A stretch of 64,000 bases of DNA from Liquidambar formosana (lineage: Eukaryota > Streptophyta > Magnoliopsida > Saxifragales > Altingiaceae). A program made the position numbers and the translations under genes. Position 1 is the first letter of the stretch; each line of letters opens with the position of its first letter. A model generated the notes under the pieces. The model ran no database searches. It worked only from the letters and a program-made list of their open reading frames with translations, and had not been told where the DNA came from. This document shows positions 23,449-35,718 of the stretch, piece by piece. The DNA lies in contig CM077833.1 in assembly GCA_039720395.1 (NCBI GenBank), forward strand, positions 29,038,271 to 29,102,270, read 5' to 3'.

Positions 23449-25127
23449 GGATACAGTGTCCCTGACTTTAAGTCTAATCTAAGCAATGGCAGGGATTTCA
23501 AACAGCTTCTGTGCCAAGACTTCTTCAATAGCTACTGTTTTTCTTTTTTGTTTTTTGGTTATATCATGAGAAGTTCTCTGCAGTTTGCGTCTTACATGGG
23601 TATTTTTTCCCATGAGGGTGATGGATGGATCTTATTGCCTTATTTTGCACCCCAAAACGAAAGGGAAAAAGAACCCAAAAGGGTATCCTGTCCTGTGACA
23701 TAGATGCTTGCCTGATGGTAGTGTGATGGGAAATTGTAGGGGCATTTTCGTTGCATGATCACAACAAACAAGTGGCACATATTCCTTTTGTTGGCACCTT
23801 ACGGTTTATGGTGGGTGGAGTGCCTTCGAATTTTAATCAGTCAGGGAACCAATCATTTAAGGTATGGACTGCTAAAACTTTCTTGCTCCCTGTCCCTCTC
23901 GTACGCGCACTACACTGTATAGGGTACCTATACCCTGCAAAATTCCCAGTAAAAACCGGGAAATACTAGTAGTTAGCCCTACATTTTGCCCTCCAAGACT
24001 TGTCTAGAGAATAAAGGGGTAAAATTGTAAGATCCACATGATTAAATCCTAAAAATTGCAAATAATTAAATAATTAAATAATTAAATAAAATACCCAAAA
24101 TATTTATTGCCCTTATTGTAGATTGTAGAACCACCATGCCATCAAGCTGCATAACCCGTCCCCTAATAAGAAGTGGATCTCACATCTATGATATTAGTGC
24201 CAACTCAACTGAGCTCCTTGTTAGAAAGGAGATTACCACATGGTGAGTCAAATAGCAGCAACGCTCTCAACAAGAAAAAGAAAGAGTCGAGTAGCAGTGC
24301 TTGATAAAAGAAAGTAGAACAAAGCATTGAATAAGTTCTTTTAAATTCCATTTTTTTCTTCAATTGATAAGCAAGACCTTGAAGAAGTTTTACTTGTGCT
24401 ATGTATGTCATCATGCATCGTATTTAGTATGATAGGTCCCTTAACTCTTTTGAAGAAGATGAGTTTGAGATTCGAACTCCCAATCTTTTTCTTACAAGAG
24501 GCCAAAAGGAAAAGAAATACCAACTTAACTTATAAAGCAAAGTGAGCTTATTTTGCCTCACTCACACTTTTACAGTAAGCCCAACATAATTCAATTCCTG
24601 GCCCAATATAATACAATTTCTGGTCACATTATAACGTGGTTTTGTTGAAACAAGCTTTTTGATATGACTATGAGATACCACATAAATTATTAATCTCATC
24701 TTCCCACACATGCACTTCAGGATTCTCATAAGATTCTAAAAGGTTAGGCTAATCTCATTGCACTAGTATTAAGAAAATAGAAGTAAAAGAAGAATTATTC
24801 TTTCCAGTCTTTGTTTTGGCAAAGTGCAGTTCAAATGAGGATACTGGAAAATTCACCAATTAGCATGTTTGATATGTGTTCTATGACTTCTATCTAATTC
24901 TATCTACAGTACTGTCTTACACAACTTTCATGCCATTCTAATTCTATGTTATTTTCTCATTTTAGGGTTTAAATTTTGAATATCAATTTAGGCTAGGTCC
25001 AATGCCTTAATATGACCTGAATATCACATTAATCAACTCACAATTTATTTGAAAAAACCTATACTATTGTTTTTTTGTCTTTCTTTCTTCTTCTTTCTTT
25101 CTTTCTTCTTCTTCTTCTTCTTCTTCT

Positions 25128-25158
<31 letters not shown>

Positions 25159-25599
25159 CACAATACTTAATAGATTTACGAAAAAAATAAAACCATCGAA
25201 ACCTAGTAAAATCAAAATCAATCAAACACTCATATTTAGGTGGACAAATTTTTATATTTTCACTGACATCGACATCAATTGCTTTTGGGTGTTACTCACA
25301 TCGTTGGGACAGCACCCAACAAACGGATTAAATGAAGAGTTGGGTAAGGATTTTGTATTTTATCAAACTAATCACTTGTATGAATTTTCAAAAACCATTC
25401 TGGCCGAGGATGGAATAAAGACAGCCAAGCATCCAAACAAAGCGTTCCACACTTTCACTCTGTTTCGCGTGTTTTCCCCGCTAAAATGTTCAACACGTGG
25501 CCACCAAGCCTTATCCACGACAAAAGCATATCTAGAATCTTCCGCTAGAGCCATAAGAGCCGTCGATGCCCTGTCATCTCTTAAACACCCATTCATTCA
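23447..25599. other. Gene-free region: DUF4378 upstream flank and beyond
   Basis: No exon can be supported. There is a (ATTAAATA)-like direct repeat at about 24063-24088 and a long CTT/T tract at 25070-25158. That tract creates an artefactual plus-strand open frame of Phe-rich protein (25049-25630), which I discount. Confidence 0.5.
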
Positions 25600-25930
25600 C
25601 AGCCGTTGGATTCCTTTATTGTTCCAATAAATGATGGTCACCATCCTCATTTCTGTGGTCTCTGCCTTCTGGTTTTTTCCCGGCATTTTAACCGACCCTT
25701 TCTCGTTAGATCTCTTCGTCCTCGTCCCTCAGCTTCGAATTTTAGCTTCAGATCCTACAAGATCGTTCGAAGATCTACGTTTGGACCATGGTTTTTCCTA
25801 ATTTCGTTGAAATTTTCGCTTTGACCTCTGGTTTTTCTCTTCTTCTCGAAGAGGTCTCTTCTGCAACATCACCTCATAGTCATTTTTGCACGGTTTCGCT
25901 TCACATCGAACAGGATCGGTTGAGTTACGG

Positions 25931-26350
25931 AGGTATGTTGATAGATCTGTGCATTTTTTCCAATCAAATTGCTTTATTTATATATTTATATATTATATAC
26001 TTTTGCGAGTATGGAGATTTGAGGAGTCTCTAATTTGTGGTTGAATTTGGTTAGGTGACAGATCTCCACGTCGGCCAAGCCTTTGTTTTTTGATAGCTTG
26101 AGATGCAAATTTTTTCCCCCCCTCTTCAAATTTTCCAAGAGGTATGTTGATAAATCTGCGCATATTTTCCATTCAAATCGTTGGTTTTTTTTTTTGGCGT
26201 GTATAGAGGCTTGAGGAGTCTCTAATTCGTGGTTGAATCCTGTTGGGTGACAGATCTCCCCGTAGTGGTCGCCTCTCCGTTAGTCAAGCTTTGTTTTTGA
26301 TAGCTTGTGATGCAAATTGTATCGGTCTCTTCGAATTTTCCAAGAGGTAC
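25931..26350 (+). repeat. About 207-bp tandem duplication carrying splice-donor-like GTATGTTG
   Basis: Unit 1 (25931-26139) and unit 2 (26140-26344) align along their length. Both begin AGGTATGTTGATA and share GAGGAGTCTCTAATT, GGTGACAGATCTCC, TTGATAGCTTG and ATTTTCCAAGAGGTA. A third unit starts at 26345 but diverges within a few bases. Unit 1 carries an extra TA-rich stretch. Confidence 0.75.
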
Positions 26351-27545
26351 TGCAATTCTCGAGTCCAAAGTTTTTAAAATTGTAGCCTGTTTTTGTCGGT
26401 GATGCTTCGATTGTCTATGTGGTTCTTTTGCACTTATTTTCCGTGTTTCTTCTTATGTAGAGTTTGCAGTACCTTTGGGTTGGGGTGCAGGGGAAGCTCA
26501 GGGTCTGGCTCAATTGGGATGGTAGACCGGCGTTCCTGATCCAGAGCTGTTGAGGTTCACTTGGATATGATCGGCGTAGATGTGTCGTTCAGGCGAAAGA
26601 CGCTGACGCCCATAGTGATTCTCTCTAGGCTGGATAAAGGGTTTGTTGGACCTCTTAATGTTGTTTGAATCATGGAGTTATGCTTTGATCTATGTCATAT
26701 ATATATATATATTGACGTAGGCTAATCAGTGAGAGAGAGGTGAGAATTGTGAGGTGTGGCTTGAGATATCTGAAGAATATGTGCGTAGTTGTCACCCCCG
26801 ACCTTTGCCATGTCAGGTGCGCTTGCATGGCAGGTCAAAAAATCCCTAATAAAATTTCATTTTTTTTGTGTCTTCTGGGGAGATGGTACGGGGATTTTTT
26901 TTGCCCGGCTCTCCCCTATTGGCGTGTCCTGTCTCCTTTTTTTCTTTTTTCGTTCTCAACTTCATATCATTCTCAATATTTGCATCTTGGAATTGCCTCT
27001 TGAATGTTTTGAGTTGGTTATGGGTAACCATTCATACACCACTTACGTTCAAGGCAAACTAAGATAGCCACTCACCTTTTGATATAGAACCAGCAAATGC
27101 AGGAAATGGAACACACCTCATGATTTCAACGCAGAGAGAAGGTACATACAGTTATGCTCTGGCATTAGCTTTCGTCCCGTCAGTTTCCTTCAGTATGTGT
27201 ATTTGTTTCTACAGAATTTCATGAATGTTTATGCACAATGACGTGGGTGGAAAAACGCAAAATCATACATACTCGCCATGGCTCCAATGACCTTGCATCA
27301 ACTTTCATCCCCGGTAAAACCTTGGGCATGAATGTTTGTTTATGCAGAATATCATGAACCATTAAGACTTTGTCCCATGTAGGGTAGATGGGGATAGGAG
27401 TGTTACAAATAATATATAAGCTTTTACGTTTCTAAAAGTCACTTATGCATTTTAAAGTATGGCTTGCCTATCGTTTTATGTCATTTCACTTAGAAGCATA
27501 TATGTATATATAAATTAAGAAAATTTTCTGGATCTATCCGACTCC

Positions 27546-28400
27546 AAGGAGTTGTTATTTTTATATAAGATCTAATGAATCTAGACATCCATTTGTTTAA
27601 TTTTCCACAGAAGACTTTGACCCTTTGATTTATTTTTAAATTGTAACAAACACGTATTTGTCTTGTTTATATTTTAAATATCGATCCATCAATCCATCAT
27701 AGCTACTCTTATCTACCATCATTAATTATGTTCAAGTGACATCTAAAAATGTATCCTTTCAATCCTTGAATCGGATCTCAAATGTGTTTTGTCTGTATTC
27801 GAGTATGCATCCATCTTAGCTACTGTAATTTATCACCATTATGATCAAGTGACCTAGCTAAGAATCTAACCTTTTGATCTTTAAATTATACCTAACATGT
27901 ATTTGTTTGTATTCAAGTACGTATCCATTTTAACTACTCTCACATACTCTCACATATTAATTAGGTGGCCATGTATTTGTCTGTATTCAAGTATGCATTC
28001 AAGGAGTTGCTATTTTTATATAAGAAGTGAATCTAGACATTGATTCGTTTAATTTTCCACAAAAGACTTTGACCTTTCAATTTGTTCTTTAATTGTAACA
28101 AACACATATTTGTCTTGTTTATATTTTGAATATGGACCCATCAATCCATCATAGCTACTCTTGTCTATCACCATTAATTATGCTCAAACGACTCTAAAAA
28201 TATATCTTTTTGATCCTTGAATCAGATCTCAAATGTATTTGTCCGTATTCGAGTATGCATTCATCCTAGCTATTGTCATCTACCACCATTATGATCAAGT
28301 GATCCTAGTTAAGAATATAAACTTTCGATCCTTAAATCATACTTAACATGTATTTGTCTGTATTCAAGTACGCATCCATCTTAGCTACTGTCTCATATTA
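27546..28400. repeat. 455-bp tandem duplication with an internal shorter repeat
   Basis: AAGGAGTTGTTATTTTTATA at 27546 recurs at 28001 (offset 455). The two copies stay about 85-90% alike through ATAGCTACTCTT, TGATCCTTGAATC and CATGTATTTGTCTGTATTC. Inside each copy, blocks of about 120-130 bp repeat: TATTTGTCTGTATTC, GCATCCATCTTAGCTACT, CACCATTATGATCAAGTGA. The array is therefore a higher-order minisatellite. It is non-coding. Confidence 0.75.
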
Positions 28401-30170
28401 AAGCATTTCATGACTAAATTGTACATAATAAATAATAAATCGTAGCCTTGTATGGTGGTTTTACGTATGGCTTTGGCCATGAAATATCCACGTAACTGTA
28501 ATTGTAATTGTCAACCTGTCTTCTACAATGTGTTTTTTCTTTTCTTTTTTCCTTTTCCTTGTAATGGAGAAAAATATCAGCTGATGTGATGTTGTAATAT
28601 TGTGGTTTTCAATTTATTTCCATCTCATCTGAAAGGCCTTTACTGTTTGATTTTATGGTATTGGCCATCTTGTAAGCTAGAAATCTCACTGCAGACTGGG
28701 AATGAGGTTGTTGTAAACTATGGGTCTGGAGTGTAAATGTAACTCTAGATTGCCCCTGTTGTAGTGTCCTGGAAAGGTTTTTTCTGCGACATGCTTCATT
28801 ATGGGTTTAGGCTCTGTTGGTTAAATTTCTTATGCATACTGCAAAAGGCCCATGAGATGGGTTGGCTGTTCGTGGCGCATTAGTGGCAGCTTGGATATAC
28901 ACATTGCTGATGGCTGCTATTCCTTGCTGAGCTTTCCATGTAGGGTCGGAGGATCATCTATCTGTTCCCAAGTTCTTTACCTTTTGTTCCATTTTGAAGG
29001 CCATGGCGGTGGTTACTTATTGGACGAAGAGATCTGCAGGACAAGGTCAGAGTGATTGTATGGATTTTGCTCGTGATTGATAAGATTGTAGTAAAATGTC
29101 CAGGAGAGTGGCAGGTTTGACAGTATATCTTTTTTGAGCTCACTCTGCCGGCATGCATGTGGGCATCCAACACGTGGTCCCAGTTCAACTATTCGGGTTG
29201 TCATTGCAGAAGGCAATGGTGGGCTGTCATTGCTAGGTGTCCCCTTCCATGGCATGCTCGGGTGGTCGCTGTCCCCTGCCTTCTTCCATGGCATGCTCAG
29301 GTGGTCTCACATTTTATGACAATGTTAGTAATCTTTGAGTGTCGTCAACAGTTAATTGATCTTTCAACTGGCTTCATTAGGTTTGGTGTTTATTTACATA
29401 GTATTGTCTTTGGATGCAGGAGTAATTATTTAATTCTCTGTTTGACTCGATTCGACATCATATGCCCCAGATTGTCACAGGCGATGCTGGTTTGCTGTAA
29501 GTGTGTTCACTTCTAATCCGATACATGTTTGCTGCTGTGGATTATGGGCAGTTTTCTAGTTGGCTTTTGGGGGTGTGGGTTGTTTGTCCTAAGCAAATGG
29601 TTTGTGGTTGAAGTTGTTGGAGATGGTGCTCATCCTTTTCAACTGATGCTTAATCATGGTTGTCTTTCATAATCTCAGTCTTTTGGGTTACAAGATTTTC
29701 TATGCTTTCAGGATGCTCCGTATTAATTGCAATGCAAATGTTTATGTTTTTACCTTGGGAAGATGATCTGATGGTTGTGTAAGGACTGTTGTTTTGCTCA
29801 AGTTATTTTACTGCCTGTTTTTCACTATATAGACATGTTCTTTTTTGTCCAATTTTGTGTGTATATATATTTTTTCACGATAAATGTCATTTCTTCAGGT
29901 GTAGTTTGCATCTCTGAATGTGATTCTTGCTGAGTTGCAAAATCCTGGCATTGCAGTTTGTTTCCTTCTACTAATGTAGTTGTAATTTATTATATTTTCC
30001 TTGGAGAGCTTCATCAGGTCAGATCGTTTGGTTCAGTTCTTTTAACCGGTTTTTTGTGGAAGCTGTTGCGCTACTTTGAATTGTACCTTTTTTACTCCCT
30101 CTCAAACCCCCAATTTTGGGTTTTTTGTGCAGTAATTCTTATTTTGTAGGTTATCAAGTGTAAATTCTAA

Positions 30171-31147
30171 TTTAATCGGGGTTGGGTTGTGGGCCAAGTT
30201 GGGTAGGGTACATGTTTTGGTCAACTCATCAGAAATTCATGTATTTTGTAATATATTTAATATTTATATTTATTACTCCAACATAAAACACTCAATTACT
30301 TATACCACGGAGTTTGAAGTACCTAATTTTAAATTGTCAGAACTTAAATTATATAAAATTTACTATTACAATTACAATGTGCAACAACTTTAACATCATA
30401 AATAAATTGTTTTTGAATAAAAAAACAATACATGATAGAAGGAAGACAGACGAACTCAAACACAACCCTTCCCAGCCTGATTAACCCATATTTAATTATG
30501 TGCGCTTTAGTAATATTATTAATCGCTTAAAAGAATATGTGGGTGGTTTCATTTTAGTTGGAATAATGGCGTGGTATAGTAATTCAATCTGTTGTAAATT
30601 TCTAAATTTTTTATTTTATTCTAAACTTAAGGGTTTCTTAGGGGTAGCTTATTGTAAGTTTGGCGCAAAATTTGCCAAAAATTCGATTGAACAAATGTGT
30701 TGACCAAATCTAATTGAATTTGGTGAGGGTATTCTCAAGTCTCAACTAGTTTGTCTCTTAAAGAGAGAATTTGTAAACTAAATTTTGTGTTATTTGAAGA
30801 GGAATAACTGGGTGAGAGGGACTTTGGGTCGGAAGAGTGGGAGAAAAAGCGCAGCGGTAGCAACCGAGAGAATAGGTCCGTTTCAAAAATTTGGGCTACG
30901 AATTAAAGGCTCCAACTTTCGGAGTAGGATTTTCGTTTCATCTGAATTTTTGCATTTCATAGAGTTAAAAAGGCCCTTGACTAACCATCTTGATCGGATT
31001 AGTTCAACAATGTTACAGCCAGCAAATGTCCTGTCTGTTCCTGAATTGTTAAAGGAAACTTTAACAAATTTTATCTCGACATGATGGAGAATCCTTTCGC
31101 AAGTGCAATTGGACCTGTTTTGTTTTTCTTGTAATTCATTTAAATGT
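30171..31147. other. Gene-free AT-rich region
   Basis: No exon or repeat structure stands out. Open frames at 30187-30393, 30500-30703 and 30785-31182 have no recognisable motif and overlap on opposite strands. Confidence 0.45.
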
Positions 31148-31229
31148 GGATCCATAAGCTCAAATTTGGTAAGAGCGCTCAAACTACATGATTGTTTGAG
31201 AGGTTAGTGGTTCGAGTCCACTTGGATCC
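31148..31229 (+). tRNA. tRNA-like sequence (tRNA pseudogene or SINE head)
   Basis: The 7-bp acceptor GGATCCA pairs with TGGATCC. GCTC/GAGC forms a short D-stem, and AGTGG-TTCGAGT-CCACT is a perfect T-arm with the B box GGTTCGAGTCC. T-runs follow at once (31230-31239). The anticodon arm is abnormal: a 7-bp stem CTCAAAC/GTTTGAG closes a 9-nt loop TACATGATT, so no normal anticodon is presented and the total is 82 nt. It may be a decayed tRNA, an intron-containing one misread by me, or the Pol III head of a SINE. I do not assign an amino acid. Confidence 0.4.
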
Positions 31230-31923
31230 TTTTTATTTTTCCTTGAGCATTGGATGCAACTTTCTACATTTATTCAGGAAAAAAAGATCATTGGAAATTT
31301 GAAACCAATGCTTTTAATTCAAAAGCGGAGAAGAGAGTGTTGAAATTTCTAACCAAACAGGGCTTCCAAGCCATTTGTGGACTTTAGATTTAAAAATTTA
31401 CACTGCACTTTAATAGGATTTTAAAAAATTTATATAGGTAGGTAGTTCTCTGAAAACTTTTAGCCTTAGTGGAAGTAGAAACCATTACATTGAATCTGAC
31501 GATTTACTTTGATTTTTTTATTTCTTTTTTAAAAGAAAAAAAAAAGTATCCCAGCTCACATAAAAGATACTTCTAGATGATGGGTATTTTTGTAAAATTT
31601 CCAACCAATCTACTTTATTCCTTTTGTTTCCTTTAACAAAGCATATACATACTTTGATATAAACCAAAGGATGATCCAAGAGTCCGTAAGGTTAATTCAC
31701 ACTCAATCTCCAAATGAGAAGTTCATATTTTTTTCTCATTTTTTGTTCTCTTAAATTCATTTCATCAATTTCATACTCTCTCATGCTTAGTTGGTTTTGG
31801 GATTTTGAGTGTCGTGTAGGATTTAATTATACACAATAAATTATGGAACATCTTTATGTCATAAATGATTTTATTTTCAATTTATTTTACGGTAATTATA
31901 CAGTAAAAGTTTAGTTGTAGAAG

Positions 31924-31968
<45 letters not shown>

Positions 31969-33324
31969 AAGCCGATATCCCTGAATTGAAGATTTTTGAC
32001 TCGAACCGTATGACACAACATAAAATTTGCGTGCGTTTCGAAGTGTAATGGGTTGAGCCCATACTCGGGACAACTTGTAGGGAGGGACCTTGGAGATATC
32101 AGAGTGGTAAACCACAACATCCTGCAAGACAAGGGATGTGGATTTCCTTGCTGACAACGAAGAACAAACAAAGAAGTCCCCATCAGGAAGAGACGAAATT
32201 TCGTGGGGGGCAGGGCAGTTTGTGACACTTGTCCAATTGAGTTAGGATATTCTCTTGGAATATTCACAGGATATTGGGTTCTAAATCTTTAGAAGATCCA
32301 GTATTTTACTTTCCTTATTTTAGATGCTTGCCTTTTTCCTATTTATTTATTTTTCAACAAGGTATTTAGATCTCTTGATTTTTATGGGAAGTCACTTCTT
32401 GAGGAATAAATTTTTGGAAACAGGTGGTTCCATTGCTTAGGATCCCCCACCGCCCCCCACCCCCCCAAAAAAAACCTAACTAAAATGATGTGCAAGATGT
32501 TATTTTGTAATCTAAAATGTAACTTTGGTGTCTCTTTTTTATTTCCATTGGATATCGTGGGGATTCATGTCTAATTTGGAAAGATATAGATTGCATTGGT
32601 AATGTTATTTTTTTAAAGCTGATTGTTTGGTTGTCCAAATAAAAATTAAGTAATTATAATATGCTTTATAAGACTTTGAATGCACAAATTCATTATCTTA
32701 AATGAGAAAAATTAAATAGTCGTATTTTCAACAAGATGGAATTTTGTTGTCAGTAATATCTAAAATATAGTTTGACAATTTTATTTTTATTTGAACGACC
32801 AAAAATATTTTATTTTTATTTTGCCGAACTGATAGAACACCCATATAGGAATCAAACCGAAAATCTTCACAAAACTTATATCGTTATTGAGATGAGACAT
32901 GCCATTAGAGTTATAAATCCAAGAGTCATTATTTTCATTTGAACGACGAGAAAGATCCGGATGATCCAAGTTACAAAAATAGGTCCCCAAAGCTTATCAG
33001 GAATGGCTATTTTAACTCTCGGATTAAATGTCATTTCCTCACAACCTACCTTCCAAGGAGGTCGTCCTTGGTAGTCTCGGAGAATCCATTGAGATTTTCT
33101 CGCATTTCCTTAACATAAAAAAATGTATTTCTTAACCAAAATAATAATGATAATGATGATGATGGATTTGGAGATAACCATGATAGCTCTTTCCCAGTGG
33201 AATCTGATGCTCTCACCCAAACACCCAAAAGGCTTCCAAAAAAAAAAAAAAGGAAGAGCTTGCAACATTTATTAAGATACTGGAACAAGCAACAAGACCC
33301 ATTTGGTGCAAAAATAATTTAACT
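31230..33324. other. Gene-free region with a TA microsatellite
   Basis: (TA)21 occupies 31925-31966. The rest is AT-rich with poly-A/T runs and a C-run at about 32447-32467. Minus-strand frames at 31882-32267 run through the TA repeat into unrecognised sequence with conflicting frames. I see no supported gene. Confidence 0.45.
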
Positions 33325-33522
33325 TTACTTGTGTTGGGCTTTCTGCTTTTTGCTAGTGGGGTTTGTGTCTTTATTTTCTTTGGAGGGGTGCTTTTGTTCC
33401 GGCCGGCGAGGCTGGCCTGACCTCTTTCCTCTCTTAATCTCCACATCTTCTTCTTGGGTCTTCTTTCCAAGTGTACCTCTGTCACTTTCCTTGTATTTTC
33501 CTGCCCCCACGAACTCCCAGAC
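33325..33522 (-). other. Coding-like orphan fragment, Lys/Arg-rich
   Basis: A minus-strand frame reads IVWEFVGAGKYKESDRGTLG, then KKTQEEDVEIKRGKRSGQPR and so on to a stop at 33325, ending TSKKQKAQHK. The composition (Lys/Glu/Gln/Arg, few rare residues) is more protein-like than its surroundings, and it could be the terminal exon of a basic nuclear protein. No upstream exon in phase was found, the frame has no ATG, and no family is recognised. It is probably a gene relic. Confidence 0.22.
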
Positions 33523-33524
33523 AA

Positions 33525-35090
33525 TCTTTTTTGTGGTATGGTGCTATGATGCCTTTTTAGGTGGAATGATAGGGTGGTTAAGTGCTTCTTCTATAATTAA
33601 AAGTTGCTTGCTTCCTAGCAAATAAAGGAAAATAAAAATAAAGTTGGTCATTAAGGAGTTTCATTAATCTAGAGCACATGTATTGGTAATAAAATTAAGC
33701 CTGATCCTTTATTCCTAGTATTTTTTTTTTATTTTTTTTTTAATTCCTATACTCCTAGTATCTTTATTATTTGATTCCATGGGTTTACACCCATGATTTC
33801 TTAGGTACCATCTTTTAATATTTCTAAGAATAATGTTATCTAAACTAACTCAGGTAGCAGGTGATCAGTCCAATTAAGATAGAAAATGTGCCCTGTATCT
33901 TTTATCATGTGAGTCTGGTTGTGAAAAAGTTAATGGAAGCGGCATTTCCTACTTTCAAAATAAGGGGAAATAGAGTAAGGCGACTTAGAGGGCACCCTCA
34001 TGCCTCTTCTCATGAGCTCTTTAATTTTTTAATCCTGACGCGTAATTTCAAATGTGCGTTACAATATTATCTTTATTACTTTAAAGCAATCTTACTGTAC
34101 ATTTGTAAAAATTCAACCAAAATTGTTTATAAATGGGCCTATATGTTTTCGTTGGTCTAAATTGGTGAAAAACTTGATCAGCATGTGTGTCATTATATCA
34201 ACCAAATTTTTTTTCATTTTTAATAAATTTTTGTAAGTAGGATCCTTGAAAGTCTTATCCAATAATAAAACACGTGTTTCATAATTTGTTCGATATATTT
34301 TGAAAAAAGATGAAAGTTCATCGATAAACCGATGAATAGAGTCAATAGTTTTTTCTTTCAGAGAATGGGCAGCTCTTTAAAAATGTGTTATAGACAACGT
34401 ATTCAAATAGAAATCCTCAAGGCTCAAGCATTGCACTGACCATGCTTTTTGCAAACGAAGATTAGTGGCATCCATAGTGGCTTGAGTGGCCTCTTTTAAT
34501 AATGGATACATGGTCATGTATATTTGTTTGTTTGTCCCTGCAAGCTTGTGTGCCTTCCTTTGTATCCAGTTCCTTTATGATTTTGAGGCCTAAAATTTAA
34601 GATATTCTTTAACCTATTTTAAATGGGTTTTAATCAATTATCGTTTTCGTTTTCGTTCCAACATATGAAGGTGCAAAAACGGTAAGAGATCACGACTGAG
34701 GGATCGAAAGTCTCAAGTTTAAAACTTCACTCCCTCATTATTGGGATTTGAAATTTAACCCTTCTATTTATTTGAATTATTTATCCAAAAATAAATAAAT
34801 AAAATTGACTGTGGGGACTAATGACTAATTTTTTACCCAAAAATAAAGCCCATGAATTCTTTTTTTTTTTTTTTTTTTTTTGGCGGATTAAAAAAACTTG
34901 ATAATTTACAAAGCATTGTTGTAGACTTTTCTTTTCTAGGTCCTTTCCAGAAGGGTATGGAAAAATAAAACAAGAGGAGACAAAAAAATAGAAAAATGGA
35001 AAAATGAAAAGTCAATAAAGCATGGAGAAGTGGATTAATTAAGAGATGCGGTATGCTTCACATTGGAATTTTTTTTTGTCTATTTGTAGA
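33525..35090. other. Gene-free AT-rich region
   Basis: T/A runs (about 33721-33740 and 34861-34880) and no recognisable exon, RNA or large repeat. Confidence 0.45.
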
Positions 35091-35230
35091 TTTATTCAGA
35101 ACAATGGGGCCAAGGGATACGTATTGGTTTGCAAAAGGAAAAATGGTGGAGGATTGGCCGGGGAGGGACCGACCTTGACTTTCGAAAATAAATCACTATG
35201 CTAGTAATAATATTATTATTATTATTAATA
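35091..35230. repeat. 140-bp direct repeat, copy 1
   Basis: It begins TTTATTCAGAACAATGGGG and ends in an ATT microsatellite. It matches 36834-36973 at all but about six positions. The shared interior includes GGGATACGTATTGG and GAGGGACCGACCTTGACTTT. The two copies are 1743 bp apart. Confidence 0.85.
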
Positions 35231-35363
35231 TTTAATATATTTATATATATCTAAAATGGAGGATTGGCACCTTTTGTGTGCCAAGTGTTAAAATGAGATT
35301 TTTTTTTTTCCCTTTCTTCCTTTCTTTCTTTCTTTCACATGCTGAAACAGGGACACAATTGCC

Positions 35364-35718
35364 TTTTTGATAAAATTACTTTTTAGTAACCATTTTCTAA
35401 TCTAATACCAAAAATGATATTTTCTATCAATTTGCTACAAATTAACTACAAATGTGTGATAAAATGATAACTAATTTCTATTTTTTCATATTAATCTGAG
35501 AAGTAGTCGCTAAAATGTAATTTTGCCAAAAAGTTACTTTTATTGACTTTTGGACAACTACTTTTAGTCATCACTTTCTAATTTAATACTAAACAAAAGA
35601 TATTATTTATCAACTTAACACAAATTGACTTGATAGGTGCTTTAAAAGGACTATTAACTTTTTTTGTTTGGTATCAAGCTAGGAAATGGTCACCAAAAGA
35701 TAAATTCCCCAAAAGATA
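35364..35718. repeat. Two head-to-tail hairpin MITE copies
   Basis: The segment 35364-35532 is an imperfect inverted repeat. The left end TTTTTGATAAAATTACTTTT is mirrored on the right by GCTAAAATGTAATTTTGCC. The next segment, 35533-35718, repeats the same internal landmarks (TTTTAGTCATCACTTTCTAAT, AATACTAAACAAAAGATATT) and its own right arm GGAAATGGTCACCAAAAG. Two related elements thus sit back to back. Confidence 0.5.

Larger units (their letters stand above)
25600..30170 (+). ncRNA. Possible spliced non-coding transcription unit (weak)
   Basis: The strand composition changes here to T/GT-rich with exon-like GC-richer islands on the plus strand. A CT-rich leader-like stretch (25640-25930) ends at GGAG/GTATGTTG, a good donor. 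A pyrimidine tract with TTATGTAG at about 26460 precedes a GC-richer block (26461-26635). Further islands lie at about 28850-29060, 29130-29310 and 29420-29510. None carries a long or recognisable open frame in any phase, hence the suggestion of a long non-coding RNA. Within it lie two tandem duplications, listed separately. This is inference from composition and splice-like signals only. Confidence 0.2.

Noticed and set aside
25049..25630. 193-aa plus-strand open frame
   Set aside because: It is created by a long CTT/T tract (poly-Phe) followed by unrecognised sequence; there is no domain or splice support.
28560..28645. Possible box C/D snoRNA (GTGATGT .. CTGA)
   Set aside because: The C box is imperfect, there is no terminal stem, and no complementarity to rRNA could be checked.
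31882..32267. Three overlapping minus-strand frames ending in a Tyr-Ile repeat
   Set aside because: The Tyr-Ile tail is the (TA)21 microsatellite and the remainder has no known similarity that I recognise.
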